Counted from the stretch's first letter, positions 44,701 to 52,517 are shown. The stretch: DNA of 64,000 nt from Aulosira sp. FACHB-615 (GCF_014698045.1 NZ_JACJSE010000004.1:310001-374000), one strand, 5' to 3'. A program made the numbers and translations. The notes: a model not told the origin generated them from the sequence alone.

Positions 44701-45703
44701 GCAAATCATGTGGATGGTGGGTGTACGTCCGGTTCCCGATGCTTTGGGACGGGTGAACAAGTTGGAGTTAATTCCCCTAGAAGAATTGGGAAGACCCAGA
44801 ATTGATGTTGTAATTAACTGTTCTGGAGTATTCCGCGACTTGTTCATCAACCAGATGAACCTGCTAGATCAAGGGGTGAAAATGGCTGCGGAAGCAGATG
44901 AACCCTTAGAAATGAACTTCGTCCGCAAACACGCTATGCAGCAAGCTGAGGAATTGGGAATTAACCTCAGACAAGCAGCCACCCGCGTTTTCTCTAACGC
45001 TTCCGGTTCTTACTCGTCAAATATCAACTTGGCAGTAGAAAACAGCACCTGGGATAGCGAAGCCGAGTTACAAGAAATGTACCTCACCCGTAAATCCTTC
45101 GCCTTCAGTGCCGACAACCCCGGTATGATGGAACAATCTCGGAAGATTTTTGAAAGCACCCTCAAAACTGCTGAGGCGACATTCCAAAACCTGGATTCCT
45201 CCGAGATTAGTTTAACGGACGTTTCCCATTACTTCGACTCTGACCCTACCAAGGTTGTCTCAAGTCTGCGTGGTGATGGCAAAACACCAGCATCTTACAT
45301 TGCAGACACCACCACAGCCAACGCCCAAGTCCGCACATTATCCGAAACCGTGCGCTTAGATGCCCGTACCAAATTATTAAATCCCAAGTGGTATGAAGGT
45401 ATGCTATCTCACGGTTACGAAGGTGTCCGCGAACTCTCCAAGCGGTTGGTTAATACAATGGGTTGGAGTGCAACCGCCGGCGCAGTGGACAACTGGATTT
45501 ATGAGGACACCAACGAAACCTTCATCAAAGATGAAGAAATGCAGAAACGGTTGATGAACCTCAACCCCCATTCTTTCCGCAAGATGGTATCCACCTTGTT
45601 AGAAGTAAATGGTCGCGGTTATTGGGAAACTAGCGAGGAGAATTTAGACCGCCTCCGCGAGTTGTACCAAGAAGTCGAAGACCGAATTGAGGGTATAGAA
45701 TAG
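41717..45703 (+). CDS. chlH: Magnesium-protoporphyrin IX chelatase, subunit H
   Basis: The porphyrin-binding catalytic subunit that, with ChlI and ChlD, inserts Mg2+ into protoporphyrin IX, the first step specific to chlorophyll. From the ATG at 41717 it has 1328 residues, the normal length, starting MFTHVKSTIRHIAPDNLGGR, with AAGGAGCAGAGGA before it as ribosome site. CobN/Mg-chelatase blocks are present throughout: FSFPPDKGNVGTAAYLDVFG, HFGTHGSLEFMPGKQ and NCSGVFRDLFINQMNLLDQ. The gene is complete and ends with its own terminator. A decayed second copy of its last ~55 codons lies beyond higBA at 46436-46604. Confidence 0.98.
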   Translation: MFTHVKSTIRHIAPDNLGGRNFIKVVYVVLESQYQSALSQAVRTINANNPDLAIEISGYLIEELRDPENYEEFQRDIQSANIFIASLIFIEDLAQKVVAAVEPHRDNLDVAVVFPSMPEVMRLNKMGSFSLAQLGQSKSAIAQFMKKRKEKSGAGFQDGMLKLLRTLPQVLKFLPIDKAQDARNFMLSFQYWLGGSPENLENFLLMLADKYVLKDVEKQKAASLEYQAPVVYPDMGIWHPLATTMYEDVREYLNWYSARRDIPQDLKDPLAPCVGLVLQRTHLVTGDDAHYVAMVQELEALGARVVPVFAGGLDFSKPVDAYFYEPTTKTPLVDAVISLTGFALVGGPARQDHPKAIDSLKRLNRPYMVALPLVFQTTEEWLDSDLGLHPIQVALQIAIPELDGAIEPIILSGRDGATGKAIALQDRIAAVAQRALKWANLRRKPKLNKKVAITVFSFPPDKGNVGTAAYLDVFGSIYEVMHALKNNGYDVQDLPENAKELMEQVIHDAQAQYASPELNIAYKMSVPEYEELTPYSQRLEENWGPPPGNLNSDGQNLLIYGKQFGNVFIGVQPTFGYEGDPMRLLFSRSASPHHGFAAYYTYLERVWGADAVLHFGTHGSLEFMPGKQMGMSGECYPDNLIGTIPNLYYYAANNPSEATIAKRRSYAETISYLTPPAENAGLYKGLKELSELIASYQTLKDSGRGIPIVNTIMDKCRIVNLDKDINLPETDAKDMTPEERDNIVGSVYRKLMEIESRLLPCGLHVIGKPPSAEEAIATLVNIASLDRQEEEILSLPRIIASSIGRDIDEIYQNSDRGVLEDVQLLQDITLATRAAVRALVQEQTDAEGRVSLVSKLNFFNMGKKEPWVEALHKAGYPKVDASALKPLFEYLEFCLQQVCADNELGALLKGLEGEYILPGPGGDPIRNPDVLPTGKNIHALDPQSIPTAAAVQSAKIVVDRLLARNKAENNGNWPETIACVLWGTDNIKTYGESLAQIMWMVGVRPVPDALGRVNKLELIPLEELGRPRIDVVINCSGVFRDLFINQMNLLDQGVKMAAEADEPLEMNFVRKHAMQQAEELGINLRQAATRVFSNASGSYSSNINLAVENSTWDSEAELQEMYLTRKSFAFSADNPGMMEQSRKIFESTLKTAEATFQNLDSSEISLTDVSHYFDSDPTKVVSSLRGDGKTPASYIADTTTANAQVRTLSETVRLDARTKLLNPKWYEGMLSHGYEGVRELSKRLVNTMGWSATAGAVDNWIYEDTNETFIKDEEMQKRLMNLNPHSFRKMVSTLLEVNGRGYWETSEENLDRLRELYQEVEDRIEGIE

Positions 45704-45709
45704 CATTCA

Positions 45710-45738
45710 ATGGCAGGCGTATTGCCTGCCATTATTTT
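45710..45738 (+). terminator. Intrinsic terminator of chlH
   Basis: A perfect 9-bp stem, ATGGCAGGC (45710-45718) and GCCTGCCAT (45724-45732), with a 5-nt loop, is followed by TATTTTTA. Confidence 0.9.
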
Positions 45739-45795
45739 TAAATCTAAGACATCGCTATGAATGATTTAAATTGCTAAGATAAAATCAGCAAATCG

Positions 45796-46074
45796 ATGAT
45801 TCAAACGTTTAAAAGTAAAGCTTTAGAAAATCTATTCAGAGAAAATTCTAATAAAGGAGTTCCAGCAAACTTAGAAAAGAAAATTAGAATTAGACTGGAA
45901 GTTATAGATGCAGCCTTAATCGTGGAAGATATTAGATTACCAGGTTATGACTTGCACGAATTAAAAGGAGATAGGAAAGGAACTTGGGCAGTTAAGGTAT
46001 CGAAAAACTGGCGTATAACTTTTAGCTTTGAAGATGGTGATGCTTATGATGTAAATCTTGAAGATTATCACTAA
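45796..46074 (+). CDS. higB: HigB-type toxin
   Basis: A 92-residue RelE-superfamily toxin of the HigB (plasmid maintenance killer) group, an mRNA interferase acting at the ribosome. The landmarks are IQTFKSKALENLF, the hydrophobic LPGYDLHELKGDRKGTWAVKV core and the end WRITFSFEDGDAYDVNLEDY. The toxin-first order with the antitoxin 40 bp downstream is the classic higBA layout. It is clearly AT-rich beside chlH and lies between chlH and the decayed chlH fragment, so it entered as part of that rearrangement. Confidence 0.92.
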   Translation: MIQTFKSKALENLFRENSNKGVPANLEKKIRIRLEVIDAALIVEDIRLPGYDLHELKGDRKGTWAVKVSKNWRITFSFEDGDAYDVNLEDYH

Positions 46075-46115
46075 TCTAGAATGTTAGTAGTATATTAAAT
46101 AGTCGGACATTGATT

Positions 46116-46427
46116 ATGAATAACTGGCAAGATATTACTCAAGATAGATTAGTAAGACCAATACATCCTGGTGAAGTAATTGCAGATATTCTAGATGATT
46201 TAGATATTGATAGCACGAAATTTGCAGAAATTTTAGGAGTATCTAATCAAATAGTTAATGAAATTATTAATGGTCAAAGAGCAATTACGGTAGATATAGC
46301 AATCCGTCTTGGTAAAGCTTTAGGAAACGGGCCAAGACTTTGGCTCAATCTTCAGCAAAAAGTTGATATTTGGGATGCTTTGCAAAACCATCAGGAAGAA
46401 TATGAGCAAGTTATAGCTCTGGTTTAG
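46116..46427 (+). CDS. higA: HigA-type antitoxin
   Basis: A 103-residue XRE-family antitoxin. RPIHPGEVIADILDDLDI is the HigA signature start, followed by the helix-turn-helix ILGVSNQIVNEIINGQRAI, and LGNGPRLWLNLQQKVDIWDA at the C-terminus. It should bind HigB and repress the operon. The ATG at 46116 (MNNWQD) is preferred to 46110. Confidence 0.93.
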   Translation: MNNWQDITQDRLVRPIHPGEVIADILDDLDIDSTKFAEILGVSNQIVNEIINGQRAITVDIAIRLGKALGNGPRLWLNLQQKVDIWDALQNHQEEYEQVIALV

Positions 46428-46435
46428 AATAAAAT

Positions 46436-46604
46436 GCAGAAATGCAGAAAAGCTTGATGAAACTCAACCCCATTCTTTCCGCAAGATGGTATCAACATTT
46501 TTGGAAGTGAATGGGCGCGGTTATTGGGAAACTATCGAGGAGAATTTAGACTGCCTCCGCGAGTTGTACCAAGAAGTTGAAGACCGCATTGAAGGGATTG
46601 AGTA
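46436..46604 (+). pseudogene. Duplicate of the chlH 3' end
   Basis: About 168 bp align with the last part of chlH (45537-45703), roughly nine bases in ten identical, ending in a stop at the same place (TAA for TAG). One C is missing from the run of five in AACCCCCATTC, which shifts the frame near the beginning, so it cannot be translated as ChlH. There is no start site. Confidence 0.93.
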
Positions 46605-46640
46605 AAAACTTTCAATTTGTATAAATAGCATAAAGTTTTG

Positions 46641-46670
46641 GGGATACTGCTTGCCGTATCCCTTTAAATA
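46641..46670 (+). terminator. Hairpin terminator after the chlH duplicate
   Basis: GGGATAC (46641-46647) pairs with GTATCCC (46656-46662), followed by TTTAAATATTTT. It differs from the terminator of the intact chlH. It may serve the higBA transcript. Confidence 0.65.
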
Positions 46671-46709
46671 TTTTAATTATAATATAAAAACCTATTAGAG
46701 ATATTATTT

Positions 46710-47507
46710 ATGGCGTTCAAAGGCTTTAGTAAAAAAGTAGCTCATCAAAAGAGATTGAAAAAAATTAATAAAATCATAAAAAATCTTGAAGATACTAACT
46801 CTTTGAAGCAAAATTCTATATCTTTTGGTCAACAAATTACCAATGATTGGATAAAAATATCTAAATCAATTAGATTAAAATCAGAGCAGCAATATGGAAA
46901 AATTCTAATAGAAACTCGTTTATTAATGATTACAACAATGACAGATTTACTAGTTTATAAAGCAGGTAGTCCTGGAAATACAAATGAACAATTAGGAAAA
47001 ATATTACAACTTATAAGTATATTTTACCAAGGGGAATTATATACTGAAAAAATGATTTCAGAAGGACAATACGTTAAAGCATCTGTGGCTATAAAGCAAG
47101 AAATTGAAATAATTACTCGTATTAATGAGATTAAAAAAGGAGTTGATAAAGATGGTCAGACTCCAAATGTTAAATATGCGCCTCCTACATTTAAGCTACA
47201 TTATGGTGATATGAATCAAATAGGTCATATATCTCAACCAGATATTCTATCTGTTTTACATTCAGTTAATAGAGATACTTTCAGTGCAGCCTCGATTACA
47301 CCTATTTTTAACGGAAATATCGCTAAGAATCTTTATGAAATACATCTTATTATTTTTTACAATATTATTAGAGAGTCAATTGAATTATTTCAGCAGTTAT
47401 ATCCAGAGGATTTAGAATTAGTTTTACCTGCTTGTAAAATATTTACAATAATTGTTGATTGTCTTAAAACAGCAGGAATTATTAAAGATAATGAACCAAA
47501 TTCATAA
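46710..47507 (+). CDS. Hypothetical protein, 265 aa, AT-rich accessory gene
   Basis: No family is recognised. It is Lys/Ile-rich, with a basic N-terminus (KKVAHQKRLKKINKIIKNLE) and mostly helical prediction by eye. Notable segments are IKISKSIRLKSEQQYGKILI, PPTFKLHYGDMNQIGHI and a hydrophobic C-terminal helix, LYEIHLIIFYNIIRESIELF. There are no membrane or nuclease motifs. Base composition is far lower in GC than chlH, suggesting recent transfer together with the surrounding toxin-antitoxin genes. Confidence 0.7.
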   Translation: MAFKGFSKKVAHQKRLKKINKIIKNLEDTNSLKQNSISFGQQITNDWIKISKSIRLKSEQQYGKILIETRLLMITTMTDLLVYKAGSPGNTNEQLGKILQLISIFYQGELYTEKMISEGQYVKASVAIKQEIEIITRINEIKKGVDKDGQTPNVKYAPPTFKLHYGDMNQIGHISQPDILSVLHSVNRDTFSAASITPIFNGNIAKNLYEIHLIIFYNIIRESIELFQQLYPEDLELVLPACKIFTIIVDCLKTAGIIKDNEPNS

Positions 47508-47734
47508 ATAGATAGTCCGATCGCATTAATATTGTGTAGAATGCGCTCATCTTGAAAAAAAGGTGATCGCTTTGAGAAGGTTGAGATGTGCGATCGCTCA
47601 TCTGGAAAAACAGGCGTTAGCGTTCGCGCAGCGTCTCGTAGAGAAGCTTACCGTAGGTATCGCTCATCATGACAAACAGGCGATCGCTTACCGTATCATC
47701 ATAGAATCAGCAACTATATATTAGAAATAAGGCT
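47508..47734. other. HIP1-rich repeat spacer
   Basis: Contains four imperfect copies of a ~35-bp unit built as GCGATCGCTCATC-TTGAAAAACAGGCG, plus a GTTCGCGCAGCGTCTCGTAG fragment. Related units occur at 48300-48390, 49240-49285 and 50015-50090. Confidence 0.7.
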
Positions 47735-47932
47735 ATGCTAAAAACACTTTGGGCTACTGTCAGACAAGGAAAAATAGAGCTGCTAGAGTCTGCGGAATTA
47801 CCAGAAGGAACAAAAGTTCTAGTGACGTTGCTTCCTGATGATGAAAATGAATTTTGGCTTCAAGCTAGTCAAAAATCATTAGATGCAGTTTGGGATAATA
47901 CTGAGGATGATGTCTATGCTCAACTACTCTAA
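47735..47932 (+). CDS. Antitoxin partner of a MazF/PemK-type toxin
   Basis: A 65-residue protein with an AbrB/DUF104-like start (LWATVRQGKIELLESAELPEGTKVLVTLLPDD) and an acidic C-terminal toxin-binding tail (SLDAVWDNTEDDVYAQLL). The toxin gene starts inside its 3' end, so the two are translationally coupled. Confidence 0.85.
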   Translation: MLKTLWATVRQGKIELLESAELPEGTKVLVTLLPDDENEFWLQASQKSLDAVWDNTEDDVYAQLL

Positions 47933-48245
47933 AAATGACATCATTTTAGTTCAGTATCCCTTTTCAGATTTGTCAACTTCAAAAGTTAGACCTGCTATTG
48001 TAGTCAGTACGCAACACATTTCTCAAGATATTTTTATTACGCCTTTGACAAGCAAAACTGAAGCATTATTAGAAGGCGAGTTTGTGTTGTCTGAATGGAA
48101 AGCCGCAGGACTAAATGTAGCAACAGCAGTTAAAAGAGGATTATATACAGTCCATAGAAGCTTGGTTGTAAAAGTAATCGGTAAGTTAGCTGATGCTGAT
48201 GCTGAATGGTTAGAGCAATCCTTAAAAGGTTGGTTAGGACTGTAA
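47916..48245 (+). CDS. MazF/PemK-family mRNA interferase toxin
   Basis: A 109-residue toxin with the signature start NDIILVQYPFSDLSTSKVRPAIVVS and later IFITPLTSKT and AVKRGLYTVHRSLVVKVIGKL, all family hallmarks. It cuts mRNA when the antitoxin is degraded. ATGs at 47883, 47907, 47910 and 47916 are in frame; 47916 (MLNYSKND) leaves a 17-bp overlap with the antitoxin and fits the family length best. Confidence 0.88.
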   Translation: MLNYSKNDIILVQYPFSDLSTSKVRPAIVVSTQHISQDIFITPLTSKTEALLEGEFVLSEWKAAGLNVATAVKRGLYTVHRSLVVKVIGKLADADAEWLEQSLKGWLGL

Positions 48246-48608
48246 TACAAAATACCATTATTTATGGCAATATCTCAAAACTGAAGATTGAATATTTTAA
48301 TCAGGCGATCGCATTTGGTAATGTGGAGTGCGATCGCTCATTTTGACAAACAGGCTATCGCTTTTGGGAATGTAGAGTGCGCTCGCTGTTAGACATAGTA
48401 GAGAAGATACACTCAATTGCACAAACAGTATATTTTATCTAAAAACAGTATTTGATATCTGGTTTATTATTGTAATTACTCAATGCGTTAGTATATGTTG
48501 TGTATCTTACGATAGGTATCACGCATTTAGCCATACAAGCATTAGCTTACATTAAGTATCGTAAGTTATTAATGGCATGATATAGAAAGCAAGCGATGAG
48601 CCAATACA
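48246..48608. other. Repeat-rich spacer, no gene seen
   Basis: HIP1-containing units of the GCGATCGCATTTGGTAATGTGGAG type occur two to three times, followed by AT-rich DNA with TATCTTACGATAGGTATC and AAGTATCGTAAG segments that are partly inverted copies of each other. Confidence 0.55.
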
Positions 48609-48854
48609 ATGCAAAAACCGCTTAAACAAATAGTTGTATCCGACCCAAAAGTAATGATGGGTAAACCTGTAATTGCAGGTACGCGCATCACTGTTGAGTT
48701 AATTCTAGAAAAATTAGCTGCTGGTGAAACCCCAGAACAAATATTAGAATCACATCCGCGACTAACACGCGAAGCAATTCAAGCAGCTTTGGCATTTGCG
48801 GCTGAGGCTTTACGATATGATGTGATTTATCCGATTGTTGAGAACGTTTCTTGA
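48609..48854 (+). CDS. DUF433 antitoxin
   Basis: An 81-residue DUF433 protein: IVVSDPKVMMGKPVIAGTRI followed by the helix-turn-helix-like EKLAAGETPEQILESHPRL and TREAIQAALAFAAEAL. It overlaps the next gene by 4 bp (TTGA), the standard arrangement for DUF433/DUF5615 toxin-antitoxin pairs. Confidence 0.9.
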   Translation: MQKPLKQIVVSDPKVMMGKPVIAGTRITVELILEKLAAGETPEQILESHPRLTREAIQAALAFAAEALRYDVIYPIVENVS

Positions 48855-49207
48855 AGTTTCTAGCAGACGAGAATTTAGATTGGCCGATTGTTGAGCGTTT
48901 GCGTCAAGATGGCCATTTAGTGTGGTACGTTGCTGAAATGGAGCCAGGAATTTCAGATGATGTAGTGCTGGATTTGGCTAACCAAGAAGAAGCAATATTA
49001 TTAACATCAGACAAAGATTTTGGTGAGTTAGTTTTCCGCTTACGTCGTATTGCATCAGGTGTTATCTTAACTCGATTAGCAGGGTTATCTACAATCAGCA
49101 AATCAGAGATTATTGCCAATGCTATTAATCAACACCACTCTGAATTACTGGGAGCTTTTACTGTTATTTCACCAACAGCAATTCGCATTCGTAGGCTGGA
49201 GAATTGA
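48851..49207 (+). CDS. DUF5615 PIN-like toxin
   Basis: A 118-residue PIN-like ribonuclease candidate of the Mut7-C/DUF5615 type. The acidic residues are in KFLADENLDWPIVERLRQDG (Asp-Glu-Asn near the start), DLANQEEAILLTSDKDFGEL (the TSDKDFG signature) and GVILTRLAGL. The start is TTG, overlapping the antitoxin stop. Confidence 0.9.
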   Translation: MKFLADENLDWPIVERLRQDGHLVWYVAEMEPGISDDVVLDLANQEEAILLTSDKDFGELVFRLRRIASGVILTRLAGLSTISKSEIIANAINQHHSELLGAFTVISPTAIRIRRLEN

Positions 49208-49366
49208 ATACTGAAAATAAAGTGTATTTTACTCTGTTGAAGACGAGCGATCGCATTTAGGATTGTGGAGAGGTGCGATCGCTTGTTGCCAACGGGGTAA
49301 TGGAATATAGAATAGTATCTAAGGCGAATATAATTGCTGCTTTAATATTTAATCTGGAATATTGCT

Positions 49367-49942
49367 ATGAATGCTTTTACAGTCAATCTCAAACCAGTAT
49401 TGGAACTGACAGATGAGCAATTTTTTAATCTATGTCAAGCAAATAAGGACTTGAAATTTGAACGCAGCGCAACTGGAGAATTAATTATTATGCCGCCTAC
49501 GGGAGGAGAAACCGGTAATAAAAATGCGAGAATTACTCAACAAGTAATGAATTGGACTGATGCTGATGGTACTGGCATAGCTTTTGATTCTTCTACTTGT
49601 TTTAAATTACCTAATAGTGCAGACCGTTCTCCTGATGCTGCTTGGATAAAGTTGTCAAGATGGAATACTTTAACAGATGTAGAAAAAGAAAAGTTCCCTC
49701 CTATTTGTCCTGATTTTGTAATTGAGTTACTTTCCCCAAGTGATAGTTTGAAGGTTGCACAGGAAAAGATGAGGGAATATATAGACAATGGTGTGCGGTT
49801 AGGTTTATTAATTAATCGTAAATCTCGTCAGGTAGAAATTTATAGACAAGGTAAGGAATTTGAGCTTTTGGAATCTCCTGTTACAGTATCAGGGGAAGAT
49901 ATTTTAAATGGTTTTGTTTTGAATTTGGGAAGAATTTGGTAA
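49367..49942 (+). CDS. Uma2-family PD-(D/E)XK endonuclease-like protein
   Basis: A 191-residue member of the Uma2 (DUF820) family, greatly expanded in cyanobacteria. It shows FERSATGELIIMPPTGGETG, FDSSTCFKLPNSADRSPDAAWI (PD of the core), then CPDFVIELLSPSDSLKVAQE with the E-x-x-x-S-D pattern, and MREYIDNGVRLGLLINRKSR. The biological function of the family is unknown; nuclease activity is inferred from the fold. A second member is at 57317-58021. Confidence 0.92.
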   Translation: MNAFTVNLKPVLELTDEQFFNLCQANKDLKFERSATGELIIMPPTGGETGNKNARITQQVMNWTDADGTGIAFDSSTCFKLPNSADRSPDAAWIKLSRWNTLTDVEKEKFPPICPDFVIELLSPSDSLKVAQEKMREYIDNGVRLGLLINRKSRQVEIYRQGKEFELLESPVTVSGEDILNGFVLNLGRIW

Positions 49943-50097
49943 TTGATTTTTTGATTATGAATAATGTTTAGTATACAAAGAATTACTTTTTGCTTTTATA
50001 TATTTTACAAACAGAAAGACAGGCGTTAGGGAAGCTTATCGGAGGTATCGCTAACCGTGTCATCATCATATCAGCGATCGCTACACTATCAATTGCT

Positions 50098-50483
50098 CTA
50101 ACACAACAATTGATACAAATGTTTTTGGTGTAGTGCGTGTTACTCAAGCATTAATTACCTTAATGAAAGAACATAATTATGGACGAATAGTGAATGTTTC
50201 TTCAGGGATGGGACAGTTAACAGATATGGAGGGAGGTTTCCCTGGATACCGTATTTTTAAAACAGCTTTAAATGCCGTCACCCGAATTTTTGCTAGTGAA
50301 TTAACTGGCACAAATATATTAGTTAATTCTGTTTATCCTGGTTGGGTAAAAACTGATATGGGTGGCGCAAATGCACCACGTACACCAGAACAAGGCGTTG
50401 ACACAATCGTATGGCTGGCAACCCTTCCAGATGATGGTTCTAATGGAGGATTTTTCCGCGATCGCCAACCAATTGCTTGGTAA
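50098..50483 (+). pseudogene. 5'-truncated short-chain dehydrogenase
   Basis: The sequence is recognisable as SDR from TTIDTNVFGVVRVTQAL (starting about 50103) through YGRIVNVSSGMGQL (catalytic Ser), a Y-x-x-x-K motif reading YRIFKTALN, and VNSVYPGWVKTDMGG, to the stop. The N-terminal Rossmann part (T-G-x-x-x-G-x-G and N-N-A-G) is missing: the DNA upstream of about 50098 is HIP1-repeat spacer. The GTG at 50133 could start a 116-residue product, but it could not bind NAD(P) normally. A relic is most likely. Confidence 0.87.
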
Positions 50484-50797
50484 AATTTTGTATTTAGTTA
50501 TGAATCGATACAAAGAATTCACGATAATTAATCAGGCAAAGTTGGTGAAAATATACAATTTTCTTGACATGGGGATCGCTAGACAAAATTTATTCAGTAA
50601 TCTCGAAAAATTGTGCGGGCTGATACAGTAATTTCTAAAGGGCTATTATATTCTTTATAAGCCCTTTACTTTTACCCTTATGGCGGAAATATCCGCTAAA
50701 AAAGCACCAAAGCATATAGATAATTTCTCCTAGGAAAGTAGGATTGATAAACTTCAACCACAATGTTTCTGTAACAACATAGGAAAATTACTATGCT
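50484..50797. other. Spacer between relics
   Basis: Apart from a terminator-like hairpin at 50637-50672 nothing is recognised. The right end, from about 50770, may already be the decayed body of the TnpB gene. Confidence 0.5.
50637..50672 (+). terminator. Intrinsic terminator-like hairpin
   Basis: AAAGGGCT (50637-50644) pairs with AGCCCTTT (50660-50667), followed by ACTTTT. Confidence 0.7.
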
Positions 50798-51136
50798 TTG
50801 GTGATTTACTTAAAATTTTGTCAAGATTCAATAGAAATTTGTTATTCTTCGCCTACATATTTGATTCTCAAGGGAATGCAACGTCTTTGGGGTAGGAAAA
50901 TCTCGGATCTGGCGTTTGGCGAGTTTCTACAAATCCTGGAATGGGTTGCTAAGAAGAAAAATAAATTGGTTGTGTTTATCGACCAGTGGTATCCATCCAG
51001 TAAGACTTGTGCTAGTTGTGGCCATGTTCTAGAAGATTTGGATTTATCTATGAGAGAATGGCGTTGCCCATCTTGCCAATCCGTGAACGCAAGGGATGAG
51101 AACGCATCTCAAGTGATTGAAATGGTTGGGGCATGA
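50798..51136 (+). pseudogene. tnpB: TnpB (IS200/IS605 OrfB) C-terminal remnant
   Basis: Only the C-terminal quarter of a TnpB RNA-guided nuclease survives, from about 50875 (MQRLWGRKISDLAFGEFLQI). The zinc ribbon is complete (CASCGHV ... WRCPSCQS) and the last RuvC Asp is in NARDENAS, but the first RuvC Asp, the Glu region and the whole N-terminus are gone. It therefore cannot be an active nuclease. The IS right-end hairpin is retained downstream. No tnpA is present. Confidence 0.9.
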
Positions 51137-51190
51137 ACCATCGGGTTAGGTGATGTAAGTCGGGCTACGCCTGCAATCGCTGTTTGAGCC

Positions 51191-51227
51191 TAGAATCCCC
51201 GTGCTTTCACGCCGGGGAGTATGTCAA
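51191..51227 (+). mobile_element. IS200/IS605-type right-end hairpin
   Basis: AGAATCCCCGTGCTTTCACG then CCGGGGAGTATGTCAA: the CCCCG/CGGGG stem just before the final TGTCAA is typical of IS605-type right ends in cyanobacteria. In this IS group the right end also forms the 3' part of the TnpB guide RNA. The segment between 51137 and here would be the rest of that RNA. Confidence 0.8.
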
Positions 51228-51279
51228 AATCGAGTTGCTGGGATACTCAGCAGGATTGCCATTTTTATTGTTTTAGCCT

Positions 51280-51879
51280 GTGCTTACTTCTGGATTACCG
51301 ACTATCAACACCCTCAAGCAACCCACCTCTGATGCTTGGGTCGAACAAGCGATCGCAAATTTAGATATTATTTTGCTTGACCATTCCCACTGCGAACGCA
51401 AAGCCGCCGGGGTGGCGTTAAATTTTATGTTTCGCTATCCTTCTAATACTAAAATGGTCAGGGAATTAACTGCGATCGCCCGTGAAGAATTAGAACACTT
51501 TGAACTCGTCAACCAGTGGCTAGAACGTCGCAACATTCCCCTTGCACCCTTATCGCCGCCTCCTTATGGTGCAGGTTTAAAAGCCGCAGTCCGTCCCAAC
51601 GAACCAGACCGTTTTTTAGATTCCTTACTCGTCACCGGCTTAATAGAAGCCCGCAGTCACGAAAGACTAGGACTGTTAGCCACACATTGTCCTGAACCAG
51701 AATTAGCGAAATTTTATAAAGGCTTAATGGCATCAGAAGCCAGACACTTTGGTACATACTGGGTTTTAGCAGATACTTACTTTGAGCGTGAAATCGTTCA
51801 GCAAAGACTTGATGAGTTAGCAATTGTTGAAAGCGATATCCTGGTAAACTTGCATCCAGAGCCGAGAATACACAGTTAG
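51280..51879 (+). CDS. miaE: tRNA-(ms2io6A)-hydroxylase
   Basis: A diiron monooxygenase that hydroxylates the isopentenyl group of ms2i6A37 in tRNAs. It has 199 residues. The four-helix diiron ligands are visible as paired E/H motifs: DHSHCERKAAGVAL, AREELEHFELV, LIEARSHERLG and MASEARHFGTYW. Length and motif spacing match MiaE. The start is GTG. A core-type gene in the middle of accessory DNA; its start follows the TnpB remnant closely. Confidence 0.93.
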   Translation: MLTSGLPTINTLKQPTSDAWVEQAIANLDIILLDHSHCERKAAGVALNFMFRYPSNTKMVRELTAIAREELEHFELVNQWLERRNIPLAPLSPPPYGAGLKAAVRPNEPDRFLDSLLVTGLIEARSHERLGLLATHCPEPELAKFYKGLMASEARHFGTYWVLADTYFEREIVQQRLDELAIVESDILVNLHPEPRIHS

Positions 51880-51997
51880 TCAAGCAAAGTGCTGAGTGCT
51901 GAGTATTAACCAGTTAAATTCAAGGTCTTAAGAAATTAATACTGTGCTAACCTCAGTGACTACGGCTATATATTCACTAATAGACATCTTATTTATC

Positions 51998-52402
51998 ATG
52001 CTTCAGTTAACACATATCAGGCTGTTAGTAAACAACTATAAAGATTGTTTCTTCTTCTACCGTGACGTATTAGGCTTTTGGATTGATTGGGGGGATGAAA
52101 ATAGTGGCTATGCTGAGTTACACACTGGAGATAACCTCAAGTTAGCCTTATTTAGAAAAGATTTCATGGCTGAAGCAATTCCCAGTGCTTATTTACCTTC
52201 AGCCTCAGATTGTCATAATAAAATGGCTTTGATTTTTGCCGTTGATAACGTTGATGAAGTATACGAAAAACTCAAAGAACGCAACGTTGTAATTGTCACC
52301 CAACCTTTAGACCGTCCAGCTTGGGGACTCCGCACTGCTCATTTTCGTGACCCCGATGGTAATTTAATTGAAATTTTTAGTAATTTAGGGACGGTGAATT
52401 AA
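51998..52402 (+). CDS. VOC-superfamily (glyoxalase/dioxygenase-like) protein
   Basis: A single-domain vicinal oxygen chelate protein of 134 residues: LTHIRLLVNNYKDCFFFYRDVLGF (metal-ligand His in the first strand), then ALIFAVDNVDEVYEKLKERN and AHFRDPDGNLIEIFSN (second ligands His and Glu). Such proteins include glyoxalases, dioxygenases and antibiotic-binding proteins; the substrate cannot be told. The start at 51998 (MLQLTHI) is preferred to the in-frame GTG at 51944. Confidence 0.88.
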   Translation: MLQLTHIRLLVNNYKDCFFFYRDVLGFWIDWGDENSGYAELHTGDNLKLALFRKDFMAEAIPSAYLPSASDCHNKMALIFAVDNVDEVYEKLKERNVVIVTQPLDRPAWGLRTAHFRDPDGNLIEIFSNLGTVN

Positions 52403-52517
52403 GGTTGTCATTTGTCATTTGTCCTTCGTCATTTGTAATAACCATTTGGAAAATAATTATCTACAGATGGAGTGCAGAAAGGCTGACTAATAAGTTCTTT
52501 CACAATTCAAAATGGTA

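Noticed and set aside
50497..50631. Continuation of coding sequence after the truncated dehydrogenase
   Set aside because: The frames are short, AT-rich and without motif; the dehydrogenase similarity ends at its stop at 50483.
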